DNA of 64,000 bases from Bacteroides caecigallinarum (lineage in GTDB: Bacteria > Bacteroidota > Bacteroidia > Bacteroidales > Bacteroidaceae). The notes below the pieces were generated by a model. That model did not search any database. It was given only the letters and a program-made list of their open reading frames with translations, and was not told where the DNA came from. The position numbers and the translations under genes were made by a program. The stretch covers positions 1-64,000 of the forward strand of contig NZ_JACJLE010000017.1 in assembly GCF_016901995.1 (NCBI RefSeq), given 5' to 3'. This document shows, piece by piece, positions 16,138-25,698 of the stretch (position 1 is its first letter; each line of letters starts with the position of its first letter).

Positions 16138-17517
16138 ATGAAATCAATGAGAAGAATTAACCTTTATATAACAAGCATAATATTATTGACAGTTATCAGG
16201 ACAAATGCAAATCCTATTATAAGCAGTATCAATGATAACGGAAAAACTAAATTCAAGGTGGAGGTTAAGAACTCCATAGGTGAACCTCAGACAAAAATTT
16301 TTCTAAAAATAACAGGAAGAAGCGAAGTTTATAAAGTTGATTCATGCGGAATTATCAATTTCGAATATGAAATTCCAAAGAACTATAAACGAACAGCAAA
16401 CATCTATCTGAACGAAGATACCAAGAACCCTGAGAAAACATTTACCCTGGATGAAGAAAACACAGTACTGAATTTCTGTATAGACACAAAGGAAGATATA
16501 TTAAGATTCAAACAGGAAAACAGCACCTTCAATATTGAAGGAATAGTAACAACCGAGGACGGCGAACCTATTACGGGAGCAACTGTAAGCATACAGGGAA
16601 CAGGAAGATATGCTACGACCGACGAGATAGGTCTGTTCTCCATTGATGCCGACTTCAATCATTACATAATAATCAGAGCCGACGGAATGGAAAACATTTC
16701 TATGACCGTAAGTCCGTTCCTCATGAATCAGAAAGATGCATATCCTATTGTGATGCGAAAGAAAAGCGGTGAAAAGATTTATTCCAGCGTAGAAACAATG
16801 CCTGAATATCCCGGAGGAATGAAATACTTCAAGAGATACATAGACCGTAATCTGAAATATCCTGAAGAAGCAAAAAGAAACAAGATTGAAGGTGTGGTAG
16901 TAATGCAGTTTGTCGTAGAGAAAAACGGTGATATTACAAGCCCCAAAGTAGTCAGAAGACTGGAAGCATCGCTTGACTCAGTTGCCATGAACCTGATTAA
17001 AGGCATGCCAAGATGGACACCTGCTTCTGACCATGGTGTAAAGGTAAGATGCAAATATTCAGTACCTATTGCATTCAAGATACCTGTACCTAAACCGGTA
17101 GTAATAGAGAATAATCCGATAAAGGAAATTGCCGGTGACAGTCTCGTCACATTAAATGACAGTACTATATTGAGACCTGACACTTTGATTCAGGACAGTA
17201 TTCTTAGCGACAGTATCATAAAGAACAAACTCTTGAATGACAGTACTATAATAGCGAACGACTCAATAAGAAATGATTCAATAATTTCTACGAAGCTTAC
17301 TGATAAAGAGGATACTGCTACAGGCAATACTACTAAAGTAAAGAAAAGGAATGCCTTCGTCAGATTCTTCAGATGGCTGTTCGGCATAAAGGATAAGGAA
17401 GAAAAAAAGGATGAAGAGATAAAGGAAAACAAAGAAATAAAAAAATTACCGCAACAGAACTCTACGGAAATAGAGAATAAAGACAAAATAGGAATAGAAC
17501 AAAAAGAAGAACTATAA
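16138..17517 (+). CDS. TonB C-terminal domain protein with CarboxypepD-like domain
   Basis: A 459-residue envelope protein. A signal peptide (about 1-24) is followed by an unassigned beta domain, then a carboxypeptidase-regulatory-like domain (about 138-200; IEGIVTTEDGEPITGATV). A TonB C-terminal domain covers about 220-316 (YPGGMKYFKRYI, KYPEEAKR, VVMQFVVEKNGDI). The tail is odd: residues about 330-390 repeat D-S-(I/T)-I units, then comes a Lys/Glu-rich stretch with RFFRWLFGI. A typical TonB has an N-terminal membrane helix and a Pro-rich span, both missing here. It may be a periplasmic TonB-like partner rather than an energy transducer. It ends 18 bases before the dipeptidyl peptidase gene. 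Confidence 0.75.
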   Translation: MKSMRRINLYITSIILLTVIRTNANPIISSINDNGKTKFKVEVKNSIGEPQTKIFLKITGRSEVYKVDSCGIINFEYEIPKNYKRTANIYLNEDTKNPEKTFTLDEENTVLNFCIDTKEDILRFKQENSTFNIEGIVTTEDGEPITGATVSIQGTGRYATTDEIGLFSIDADFNHYIIIRADGMENISMTVSPFLMNQKDAYPIVMRKKSGEKIYSSVETMPEYPGGMKYFKRYIDRNLKYPEEAKRNKIEGVVVMQFVVEKNGDITSPKVVRRLEASLDSVAMNLIKGMPRWTPASDHGVKVRCKYSVPIAFKIPVPKPVVIENNPIKEIAGDSLVTLNDSTILRPDTLIQDSILSDSIIKNKLLNDSTIIANDSIRNDSIISTKLTDKEDTATGNTTKVKKRNAFVRFFRWLFGIKDKEEKKDEEIKENKEIKKLPQQNSTEIENKDKIGIEQKEEL

Positions 17518-17535
17518 CATTAAATTTATTTACGC

Positions 17536-19737
17536 ATGAAAAGATTATTCGCACTATTGCTAATGATTGTCGGATTGACATTCGGCATTCATGCAGAAAA
17601 GGTAACTCTAAAAGATGTTGCTAACGGAACATACCGTGCAAAGAATATTTACGGTCTCAGACCAATGCTTGACGGCGAACATTACACTCAGATCAGCGCC
17701 GACAAGAAAAGAATAGTAAAGTACTCATTCAAGACAGGAGAAGAAGTCGGAACAATTTTCGACGTAACAACAGCCCGCGACTGCAGTCTTAAATCGTTCG
17801 ACGACTATATTATGTCGCCCGATGAAAAGCTAATCCTTATACAGACAGAAACGAAGCCTATATACAGACGCTCGTTTACAGCCGAATATTATATCTACAA
17901 CGTAAAGAACAACAAGATGGAACCTCTGTCAAAGAACGGTCCACAACAGGTTCCTCTTTTCTCACCGGACGGTTTCCAGATAGCATTCGTAAGAAACAAT
18001 AACATATATCTTGTGAAACTTCTTTTCGGAAACAGTGAATCGCAGGTGACAAAGGACGGAGAATACAACAAAGTTCTTAACGGCATCCCAGACTGGGTTT
18101 ATGAAGAAGAATTCGGCTTCAACAGAGCATTCGAGTTCAGCGCCGACAGCAAAATGATTGCATACATCAGATTTGATGAAAGTCTGGTAAAACAGTTCTC
18201 TTTCCCTTGGTATAAAGGCATGGCACCTGAAAAAAGCGAATACGAATACTATCCGGGAGCTTACGAATACAAATACCCTAAAGCCGGAGAAGTAAACTCT
18301 AAAGTCACAGTACATACTTTTGACATCAAGAGCAAGGTTACAAGAAAAATGGACTTGCCGCTTGATGAAGACGGATATATTCCTCGCATCAAGTTCACAT
18401 CCGATCCGGAAAAACTGGCTATAATGACTCTTAACCGCCATCAGAACAGATTCGACATGTATATGGCTAATCCTAGAAGCGGAATCTGCAAACTGACTAT
18501 TCGTGACGAGGCAGAGCAATACATCAAGGAGCCTGCATATGCAAATATGGAGTTCTTTACAGACAATATAGTGATGATGAGCGAAAGAGACGGATTCAAT
18601 CATCTGTATCTTTACACCATAGGCGGTAACCTTGTAAGACAGATTACAAAAGGAAAGTACGAAGTGACAGACTTCTTAGGATGGAATCAGAATACAAATG
18701 AATTCTACTATAGAGGATACGACAACAGCCCTCTTAGAACTGCCATATTCAAGGTCAACAAAAAAGGAGAAGTTACAAAGCTTTCGAAGAGAGAAGGTAC
18801 AAACAATGCCATCTTCAGCAGCAATATGGAATATTTCATAAATACTTTCTCAAACATGACTACTCCTACCCTTATCACCATCAACAACAATAAGGGAAAA
18901 GAAATTGTAACTCTGCTCGATAATAAGGAGCTTAAAGAACAGACCAAATCGCTGAACTTGCCACAGAAAGAATTCTTTACTTTCAAGACAAGCAACGGAA
19001 CGGAACTGAACGGCTGGATAATGAAACCTGTAAACTTCAACCCAAGCAAGAAATATCCGGTAATCATGCACCAGTACAGCGGTCCTGGTTCACAACAGGT
19101 ACTAGACAAATGGGGCATCGGAAGTTTCAGCGACGGAGGTATGTTCGAAGCATATATGTGCGACAAAGGCTACATCATGGTATGTGTTGACGGACGCGGA
19201 ACAGGCGGACGCGGAGCTGAATTCGAAAAATGTACATATATGTATCTTGGTGTGAAAGAGTCGGAAGACCAGGTTGAAACAGCCAAATACCTTAGTTCAC
19301 TGCCATACGTTGACGGAAAGAGAATCGGTATCTGGGGATGGAGCTTCGGTGGCTATAACACACTTATGTCAATGAGTGACGGAAGTGGAGCTTTCAAAGC
19401 CGGAGTTGCCATAGCAGCACCTTCATGCTGGAAATACTACGACACTGTATATACAGAAAGATTCATGCGTACTCCTAAAGAAAACGGTGAAGGATACGAA
19501 GCAGGTTCGGCTACCAGCAGAGCCAAAAACCTGAAAGGTAACCTGTTGCTTATCCATGGTACCGCCGATGACAATGTCCACTATCAGAACTGTGCAGAAT
19601 ATGCGGAAGCACTTGTACAGGCCGGCAAACAGTTTGATATGCAGGTTTACACAAACCGTAATCACAGCATATTCGGTGGTAATACCAGACATCACCTTAT
19701 GACCAGAGTAAGTGAATTCTTTATCAACAATCTGTAG
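17536..19737 (+). CDS. Dipeptidyl peptidase IV (S9 family)
   Basis: A 733-residue secreted or periplasmic serine protease that removes X-Pro (or X-Ala) dipeptides from peptide N-termini. A signal peptide spans residues 1-20. The N-terminal half is an eight-bladed propeller domain (about 60-480) containing the double-glutamate VYEEEFG motif (about 190-196) that binds the substrate amino terminus. The C-terminal alpha/beta-hydrolase domain carries the catalytic Ser603 in GWSFGG, Asp678/679 in TADDN and His710 in NHSIF. Length matches bacterial DPP IV (about 720-740). Probably co-transcribed with the TonB-like gene. Confidence 0.93.
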   Translation: MKRLFALLLMIVGLTFGIHAEKVTLKDVANGTYRAKNIYGLRPMLDGEHYTQISADKKRIVKYSFKTGEEVGTIFDVTTARDCSLKSFDDYIMSPDEKLILIQTETKPIYRRSFTAEYYIYNVKNNKMEPLSKNGPQQVPLFSPDGFQIAFVRNNNIYLVKLLFGNSESQVTKDGEYNKVLNGIPDWVYEEEFGFNRAFEFSADSKMIAYIRFDESLVKQFSFPWYKGMAPEKSEYEYYPGAYEYKYPKAGEVNSKVTVHTFDIKSKVTRKMDLPLDEDGYIPRIKFTSDPEKLAIMTLNRHQNRFDMYMANPRSGICKLTIRDEAEQYIKEPAYANMEFFTDNIVMMSERDGFNHLYLYTIGGNLVRQITKGKYEVTDFLGWNQNTNEFYYRGYDNSPLRTAIFKVNKKGEVTKLSKREGTNNAIFSSNMEYFINTFSNMTTPTLITINNNKGKEIVTLLDNKELKEQTKSLNLPQKEFFTFKTSNGTELNGWIMKPVNFNPSKKYPVIMHQYSGPGSQQVLDKWGIGSFSDGGMFEAYMCDKGYIMVCVDGRGTGGRGAEFEKCTYMYLGVKESEDQVETAKYLSSLPYVDGKRIGIWGWSFGGYNTLMSMSDGSGAFKAGVAIAAPSCWKYYDTVYTERFMRTPKENGEGYEAGSATSRAKNLKGNLLLIHGTADDNVHYQNCAEYAEALVQAGKQFDMQVYTNRNHSIFGGNTRHHLMTRVSEFFINNL

Positions 19738-19740
19738 TTT

Positions 19741-19850
19741 CGCAGGCTCAACTCCAAAGTTGACAAGGCTCCGGTTGACAAGTTGACAAGGTTTATAACT
19801 TAATGGAAACCTTGTCAACTCGTTAACTCGTCAACTTGTAACTTATAAAT
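19741..19850. repeat. Intergenic inverted-repeat element, copy 1
   Basis: Between the DPP IV and lipA genes. GTTGACAAG-type motifs on the left (around 19759-19790) are mirrored by CTTGTCAACTCGT...CGTCAACTTGT on the right (19810-19838), so the RNA can form a long hairpin. Related elements occur at 36421 and 38875, so this looks like a dispersed intergenic repeat family. Confidence 0.7.
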
Positions 19851-19877
19851 AATAGCCTACCTATAAACAAACATACT

Positions 19878-20729
19878 ATGACACACATCAGAAAACCGGA
19901 ATGGCTAAAGATAAGTATCGGAGCCAATGCCAGATATGCAGAAACAAAAAAAATTGTAGATACACATAAACTTCACACTATATGCAGCAGCGGCCGCTGT
20001 CCCAATATGGGCGAATGCTGGGGCAAAGGTACGGCTACATTCATGATTTGCGGAGCCATATGTACGCGTTCATGCAAATTCTGCAATACATGCACAGGTA
20101 AGCCTCTCCCACTCGATGAAAACGAACCGGCAAACGTGGCAGAATCAATAAAACTAATGAAACTCAACCACGCAGTTATCACATCAGTTGACAGAGACGA
20201 CCTTGAAGACCTTGGAGCATCACACTGGGCAAAGACACTGAAGAAGATAAAAGAAGTCAATCCAGAAACTACTATCGAAGCTCTGATACCGGACTTCCAG
20301 GGTAAACCGGAACTGGTAAGTCAGGTAATAGAGGCAAGACCTGATATCCTGTCACACAACATGGAGACCGTAAGGAGAATCAGTCCGCTGGTAAGAAGCG
20401 TAGCAAAATATGACACAAGTCTCAACGTAATAAAACTAATTTCGGAAAGCGGAATTACAGCAAAATCAGGAATAATGGTAGGACTTGGTGAGACTAAGGA
20501 AGAAGTTCTGGAAACTATGGACGACTTGCTTGAAGCAGGATGCAAGATACTGACAATAGGCCAATACCTGCAGCCTTCGCATAAGCACTATCCTGTAGCG
20601 GAATATGTCACACCGGAACAGTTCGAAGAGTATAGAATAATAGGAGAAAACAAGGGATTCAAGACTGTAGAAAGCGGTCCACTGGTACGTTCATCATATC
20701 ATGCGGAAAAACATATCATCCACAAGTGA
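19878..20729 (+). CDS. lipA: Lipoyl synthase
   Basis: A 283-residue radical-SAM enzyme that inserts two sulfurs into protein-bound octanoyl groups to make lipoyl cofactors for 2-oxoacid dehydrogenases and the glycine cleavage system. Both iron-sulfur motifs are present: the auxiliary cluster Cys36, Cys41, Cys47 (CSSGRCPNMGEC) and the SAM cluster Cys62, Cys66, Cys69 (CTRSCKFC). The family's C-terminal RSSYHA is also present. Length is normal. Confidence 0.96.
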   Translation: MTHIRKPEWLKISIGANARYAETKKIVDTHKLHTICSSGRCPNMGECWGKGTATFMICGAICTRSCKFCNTCTGKPLPLDENEPANVAESIKLMKLNHAVITSVDRDDLEDLGASHWAKTLKKIKEVNPETTIEALIPDFQGKPELVSQVIEARPDILSHNMETVRRISPLVRSVAKYDTSLNVIKLISESGITAKSGIMVGLGETKEEVLETMDDLLEAGCKILTIGQYLQPSHKHYPVAEYVTPEQFEEYRIIGENKGFKTVESGPLVRSSYHAEKHIIHK

Positions 20730-20768
20730 ACAATCACGGTATTTTGTTTGTTGAAACTTTGATATATA

Positions 20769-21752
20769 ATGAAAGAGAACAAACAGAATATGGGCATGAA
20801 TCTAAGAAACAAAATCGTATCAATAGGACTTTTACCAATCATAATCACATTAATAGGTCTGCATTTCTTTCCCAACACTGAAATGCTAGGTGTGGGACTG
20901 CTGTTAAGCCTGATAATGCTTACATACAACATTATCAGGATGAAAGACCTGAATTTCTTTCTCCTGCTTGGTACATTAGGTATAGGTACATGTTTTGTTC
21001 TCAGATTGTTTTGGGGATATAAATATGTACCTCTCAATACCATCACTCCTACCGTAGAGTTCTCTCTGATGGCATTTGCTTTCATTTATCACACTGCCCC
21101 CGAATTATATAAGGACATTGTCAGCAAACTAGGCATAAGGATATGCTTTTCATACAAGTTCGAGACAAAAATAATCATTGTTCTTTCATCGGTTCACCTC
21201 ATAATTCTGTATATAATAAAGACACTGAATCACGACTGGAGTCCGGAGGGACGCTTCTTCATGATAAATGTCATTCCTGTGTCGATATACATTATTTGTC
21301 TTATTATAAATACATTGGGAATACATTTTGTGGCAAAAATCGATCTGTCAAAACAAAACATAATACGCATAGCACCAGTATGTAACGGAAAGCTCCTGCT
21401 CTCTAACAAAAACATGCCATCACAAATGTGGGACCTTCCTATTGAAAGAAACCTTGAAGGTACAGTAGAAGACTGCATAAAGTATGCCACCAAAACAGCC
21501 AAGAGATTTACTGGAAAAAACATTCAGCCACGACTTATATTACAGTATAGCGAAGAATGCTCATGCGGAATATGCAATAACATTCTTTTATTCATACTGC
21601 CCTTAAAAGCTGAAAGCGACATAAGACTTGAAGGAAAGTTCTTCAAGTTCGAAGATATGGAAAACGGTCAGCACCAACTGAACAAATCCATAAAAAAAGA
21701 GCTGGAACATCTTAAAGACGCTGCCAGCTTATGGAAAGAATTTTATTTGTAA
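20769..21752 (+). CDS. Membrane protein with degenerate Nudix-like C-terminal domain
   Basis: A 327-residue protein. Residues about 12-195 contain six or more hydrophobic helices. Residues about 205-325 resemble a Nudix fold (IRIAPVCNGKLLLSN, WDLPIERNLEGTVEDCIKYA). In a working Nudix hydrolase the box reads G-x5-E-x7-REUXEEXGU. Here the glycines of the entry loop are replaced and the REUXEE glutamates read TKTAKRF, so catalysis is doubtful. The domain may instead bind a nucleotide or a ligand. The stop codon overlaps the convergent methylase gene by 10 bases. No named family recognised with certainty. Confidence 0.6.
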   Translation: MKENKQNMGMNLRNKIVSIGLLPIIITLIGLHFFPNTEMLGVGLLLSLIMLTYNIIRMKDLNFFLLLGTLGIGTCFVLRLFWGYKYVPLNTITPTVEFSLMAFAFIYHTAPELYKDIVSKLGIRICFSYKFETKIIIVLSSVHLIILYIIKTLNHDWSPEGRFFMINVIPVSIYIICLIINTLGIHFVAKIDLSKQNIIRIAPVCNGKLLLSNKNMPSQMWDLPIERNLEGTVEDCIKYATKTAKRFTGKNIQPRLILQYSEECSCGICNNILLFILPLKAESDIRLEGKFFKFEDMENGQHQLNKSIKKELEHLKDAASLWKEFYL

Positions 21753-22447
21753 ATAAGGAATATACACGGAATCTTTGACAAGTCAGGCAGTTTCCCGTGC
21801 CATTCCTTCAAAGTACGAGTCTTGATATATTCCCCTTCGCATGTAATATTAGCTGCTATACACAACTTTGTCTGCGGACGACAAGCTTTCATTATATCCT
21901 CCATCATCTTATTGTTTCTGTATGGAGTTTCTATAAACAATTGTGTCTGATTTTCCGAATATACTCTGTTTTCAAGTTCTTTAAGCCTTTTAATCCTCTC
22001 ATTGGCATCAATAGGCAAATATCCATGAAACGCAAAACTCTGACCGTTAAACCCTGATGCCATAACCGAAAGTATTATGGAAGAAGGACCGACTAACGGA
22101 ACCACCTTATAGTTCTTGCGCTGTGCTATCGCCACCACATCGGCTCCCGGATCGGCAACTGCAGGACAACCAGCCTCAGATATTACCCCCATGGAATTTC
22201 CTTCAGCCAAAGGTTTCAGAAAGCCTGAAATATCTTCGGGAGAAGTATGTTTGTTCAGTGTAAAGAATGTCAAATCATCAATAACGATAGAATGATTCAC
22301 TTTCTTCAGAAATCTTCGTGCCGAACGAACGTCTTCGACTATAAAGTATTTTATTCCACTGATAATTTCCTTGTTATATACCGGCAGAACCTTCTCAACA
22401 GATGTATCTCCCAACGTTACCGGTAATAAATATAATGCTGTCTCCAT
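21743..22447 (-). CDS. Tetrapyrrole-methylase-fold SAM methyltransferase (RsmI-like)
   Basis: A 234-residue protein of the tetrapyrrole methylase fold, closest in its motifs to RsmI, the 16S rRNA 2'-O-methyltransferase. SEAGCPAVADPG (residues 90-101) corresponds to the RsmI SDAGTPLISDPG loop, and VPLVGPSS (116-123) to VPLPGPSA. It is shorter than E. coli RsmI (286), so it may be a paralogue with a different RNA target. ATG at 22447 is used, because the upstream frame extension overlaps gldB. It is the last gene of a fabI-gldB-methylase run. Confidence 0.78.
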   Translation of the reverse strand: METALYLLPVTLGDTSVEKVLPVYNKEIISGIKYFIVEDVRSARRFLKKVNHSIVIDDLTFFTLNKHTSPEDISGFLKPLAEGNSMGVISEAGCPAVADPGADVVAIAQRKNYKVVPLVGPSSIILSVMASGFNGQSFAFHGYLPIDANERIKRLKELENRVYSENQTQLFIETPYRNNKMMEDIMKACRPQTKLCIAANITCEGEYIKTRTLKEWHGKLPDLSKIPCIFLIYK

Positions 22448-22463
22448 ATTTTCTACTTGAATA

Positions 22464-23459
22464 CTAAATATCAATGTCCATCAACATTCCTTCATAATCA
22501 GTATCTTCCAGAAGCTTCTCTATCGTTACATCCGGATTTTTCTTCATATATGCATTTATATACTGCATTCCCATCCAGACACCTATCATCGGCGGTACTT
22601 CATCTTTAAGGATTTTATTTGGAGTTGGCTGTATATAGGCACGGATAATCATTGGGTCTGTACTTTCGAGGTGTCTTGATTTCTCCACCCACTCAATAAA
22701 CGATTTTTTATTCTTCTCACACCATGCCAATTGTTCCTTATCATATCCCAATATACGGGCTCCGTAATCGCTCTCACCAAGCACTTTCTCAGTAATCCAC
22801 GCAATCTTCCCCCTGTACATCATAATATCGAACAGCGAGCGGTGGTCTTTCTCCCATGGGAAAGGATATAGCCCCAACAGATAAAATGAAATACAGTCAG
22901 GCACTATTCTGTCGGGAGACATTGATTTACGCTGATAATTATAATAATACTTCTTATACATAGGATAATCTTCACCCATATACTTGTCAAGGCTTATTCC
23001 TATAAGACTGTCAGATACTACTATAGACTGGTTCAATGCCGATATTTGTGAATATACTGCCGGCACTGTCATAGACGGAAGTTCCTTCTTCAGATTAACA
23101 AAAGCTTTTGTCAGTTCTTTTTCAAAACTACCGAGGTCCTTATACTTATCTTCCACATCAAGCATCAGATTTACAAGAGAAGTATCGGAATAATATGCAC
23201 ATAACCGGTCGTTTATTTTCTCATCATTCACCGATCCCAGTGCCAGAACATCCTCGATAAGAATTTTTGTCGCATGAGGGAAATCCATATTCATTTTTTG
23301 CAGCGAAGTGAAGCTGTTCAGCGCAGAAGCTTCAAACTGCAATCTGTCGTATCTGTGGATTTTTATCTTTCCTTCAGATAAAAAAAAGTCTTCCTGCCTG
23401 TCATCGCGACAGGCAGAAAGCACTAATAAACTTAATATTATGATTAAAATGTTTCGCAT
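22464..23459 (-). CDS. gldB: GldB-like lipoprotein
   Basis: A 331-residue lipoprotein with lipobox VLSAC (Cys17). The mature part is helical, with the FPHATKILIEDVLALGS and YYNYQRKSMSPDRIVPDC stretches I associate with GldB. In flavobacteria GldB is needed for gliding motility; in non-gliding Bacteroidales the homologue's role is not established. It sits 10 bases after fabI and 16 bases before the methylase, so the three probably form an operon. The name is given by family resemblance only. Confidence 0.7.
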   Translation of the reverse strand: MRNILIIILSLLVLSACRDDRQEDFFLSEGKIKIHRYDRLQFEASALNSFTSLQKMNMDFPHATKILIEDVLALGSVNDEKINDRLCAYYSDTSLVNLMLDVEDKYKDLGSFEKELTKAFVNLKKELPSMTVPAVYSQISALNQSIVVSDSLIGISLDKYMGEDYPMYKKYYYNYQRKSMSPDRIVPDCISFYLLGLYPFPWEKDHRSLFDIMMYRGKIAWITEKVLGESDYGARILGYDKEQLAWCEKNKKSFIEWVEKSRHLESTDPMIIRAYIQPTPNKILKDEVPPMIGVWMGMQYINAYMKKNPDVTIEKLLEDTDYEGMLMDIDI

Positions 23460-23469
23460 TAAAAATCAA

Positions 23470-24327
23470 TTATCCGTAGATAATGTTACCATTTTCATCT
23501 TTATATTCGTCAAGTCCCTTTTCGTATGTAGCCATTGCACGAAGACTCATACCTACACTTGAGAAACCACCATCGTGGTAAAGGTTCTGCATAGTAACCT
23601 TCTTAGTCAAGTCAGAGAACATCACGATACAGTAGTCTGCACATTCATCTGCAGAAGCATTGCCAAGAGGAGACATACGGTTAGCAAAGTCGAACAATTT
23701 GTCCATTCCCTTAACACCCGATCCCGCAGTAGTCATAGTAGGCGACTGTGAAATAGTGTTGATACGAACATGATGTTCACGACCATAAATATATCCGAAG
23801 CTACGTGCTATTGATTCAAGCAGAGCCTTGGCATCAGCCATATCGTTATATCCGTAGAATGTACGCTGAGCAGCAACATAACTCAATGCAAGGATTGAAC
23901 CATATTCATTTATGGCATCAAGTTTTTTTGCACACTGAATCATTTTGTGGAATGAAACAGCCGAGATATCAAGAGTCTTGCTCAACATATCGTAATCCAA
24001 GTCATCGTATGTACGTTTTTTACGAACATTTGGAGACATACCGATAGAGTGCAATACAAAATCTATCTTTCCTCCCAATACTTCCATAGAACGCTTGAAG
24101 ACATTTTCAAGATCTTCAACGCTTGTTGCGTCGGCAGGTATAACCTCACAGTTCAATTTTTCTGCCAAAGCAGAAACTTCACCCATACGTACTGCTACAG
24201 GAGTATTTGACAATGTGATTATTGCACCTTCTTCTACAGCTTTCTCTGCAACTTTCCATGCTATAGACTGTTCGTTAAGGGCACCAAAAATAATACCCCT
24301 TTTTCCTTTAAGCAAATTATAACTCAT
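23470..24327 (-). CDS. fabI: Enoyl-ACP reductase (FabI type)
   Basis: A 285-residue short-chain dehydrogenase that carries out the last step of each fatty-acid elongation cycle, using NAD(P)H. The nucleotide-binding loop is GALNEQSIAW (residues 15-24). Asp66 in IPADAT and LHSIG (92-96) follow, and the catalytic pair Tyr160/Lys167 has the Y-x6-K spacing that separates FabI from ordinary short-chain reductases. The C-terminus has a longer acidic tail than E. coli FabI (262 residues). Confidence 0.93.
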   Translation of the reverse strand: MSYNLLKGKRGIIFGALNEQSIAWKVAEKAVEEGAIITLSNTPVAVRMGEVSALAEKLNCEVIPADATSVEDLENVFKRSMEVLGGKIDFVLHSIGMSPNVRKKRTYDDLDYDMLSKTLDISAVSFHKMIQCAKKLDAINEYGSILALSYVAAQRTFYGYNDMADAKALLESIARSFGYIYGREHHVRINTISQSPTMTTAGSGVKGMDKLFDFANRMSPLGNASADECADYCIVMFSDLTKKVTMQNLYHDGGFSSVGMSLRAMATYEKGLDEYKDENGNIIYG

Positions 24328-24352
24328 ATATTTAAATTTGTTATTACGCCTG

Positions 24353-24360
24353 CAAATATA
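24353..24360 (-). promoter_or_regulatory. -7 box upstream of fabI
   Basis: On the minus strand TATATTTG, 26 bases before the fabI start codon. A well-spaced TTTG partner is not evident, so only the -7 box is supported. Confidence 0.45.
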
Positions 24361-24455
24361 CTGCTTTATTTACAATATATGCCACTTTTGCTCACTTTTC
24401 TTTAATATTGTGCAGTTTTGCTATAAAAAACTTTAACAAACGCACTTAAAGAATT

Positions 24456-25691
24456 TTAGCCAAGGAAAGAAATAAGTACACCGGCAGCCACTGCAGAACC
24501 TATCACTCCGGAGATATTACTTGCCATACAATACTGCAACACGTGGTTTTTAGGATCATATTTCAATGCTATCTCGTTTGCCACACGGCTCGCCATAGGC
24601 ACGGCACTCAACCCTGTCGCACCGATAAGCGGATTGATTTTCTTCTTTGTAAACAGATTATAGATCTTGACAAAGAAAATACCGCCTGATATTGAAAGAC
24701 CGAAAGCAAGGAAACCTCCAATCACGATACCTATTGTTGTCCAGTTCAGGAAAGCGTCAGTAGTCATTGTTGCACCAACCGAGATACCAAGGAAAATGGT
24801 TGCGGCATTCATTATACTGTTTGATGCAGCATCGAACAGACGTGATGTGTTCGAACCTATTTCCTTCACAAGATTACCAAACATCAGCATACCTACCAAA
24901 GGAACAGCGCTTGGCACGAACAATGCCACTATAGTAGTAACCGCAATCGGAAATACTATCTTCAATACACGCATGTTCTTTATTTCAATAGTAGGAGGAT
25001 ATTTCTTCTCCTGTTCTTTCATATTTATACTGAGTTCCTTCTTGCTGCACCATAGTCTTACAACCAATGGTATGATTACAGGAACAAGAGCCATATATGA
25101 ATAAGCCGCAATAGCTATAGGGCCAAGCAGATGAGGAGCCAGCTTGATAGTAGTAAATATCGCTGTAGGACCGTCAGCTCCACCTATTATACCCAATGAA
25201 GCAGCTTCCTGAGGAGTAAAGCCAACCATTATGGCAACAAGCAATACTGCAAAAATACCCAGCTGAGCAGCAGCACCGAAAATAGACAGACGCAGGTTAC
25301 GTAGCATAGGACCGAAGTCGGTCAGCGCACCCACACCCATAAATATTACCGGAGGAAGGAAACCTGTCTTGATGAGCATATAATAAATGAAGTTCATCAG
25401 TCCCAGTTCGTGTGCTATCTCATGCAGAGGCATTTCCCATATATTCTTCATCACGCCATTCACCATCACCATACCGTTCTCATCGGCCTGTATCACTCCC
25501 ATCTCTCCTCCAGGGAAGTTGGCAAGCAACACACCGAAAGCTATCGGCACAAGCAACAGCGGTTCGTACTGTTTCTTTATACCCAGATAAAGCAGTACGA
25601 AAGCTATGGCATACATTATAAGAAACCGCGGATCGGCAATGATATTGCTGAACGCAGTCATATCGTATAATCGTTCAAAAATCTCTTCCAT
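24456..25691 (-). CDS. oadB: Sodium-pump decarboxylase beta subunit (OadB family)
   Basis: A 411-residue integral membrane subunit with about ten hydrophobic helices. It decarboxylates carboxybiotin on the alpha subunit and exports sodium ions. Family motifs visible are GIIGGADGPTAIF (about residues 166-178, with the Asp used for Na+ and proton movement), an N-terminal GxGALTDFGPML stretch, and the C-terminal HVLQYCMASNISGVIGSA region. It follows the alpha subunit by 7 bases and is last in the operon. Confidence 0.92.
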   Translation of the reverse strand: MEEIFERLYDMTAFSNIIADPRFLIMYAIAFVLLYLGIKKQYEPLLLVPIAFGVLLANFPGGEMGVIQADENGMVMVNGVMKNIWEMPLHEIAHELGLMNFIYYMLIKTGFLPPVIFMGVGALTDFGPMLRNLRLSIFGAAAQLGIFAVLLVAIMVGFTPQEAASLGIIGGADGPTAIFTTIKLAPHLLGPIAIAAYSYMALVPVIIPLVVRLWCSKKELSINMKEQEKKYPPTIEIKNMRVLKIVFPIAVTTIVALFVPSAVPLVGMLMFGNLVKEIGSNTSRLFDAASNSIMNAATIFLGISVGATMTTDAFLNWTTIGIVIGGFLAFGLSISGGIFFVKIYNLFTKKKINPLIGATGLSAVPMASRVANEIALKYDPKNHVLQYCMASNISGVIGSAVAAGVLISFLG

Positions 25692-25698
25692 ACATCTA

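Noticed and set aside
17962-18603. Minus-strand open frame of 213 codons inside the DPP IV gene
   Set aside because: It lies wholly antisense to a well-supported gene with intact catalytic motifs. Composition is that of a shadow frame.
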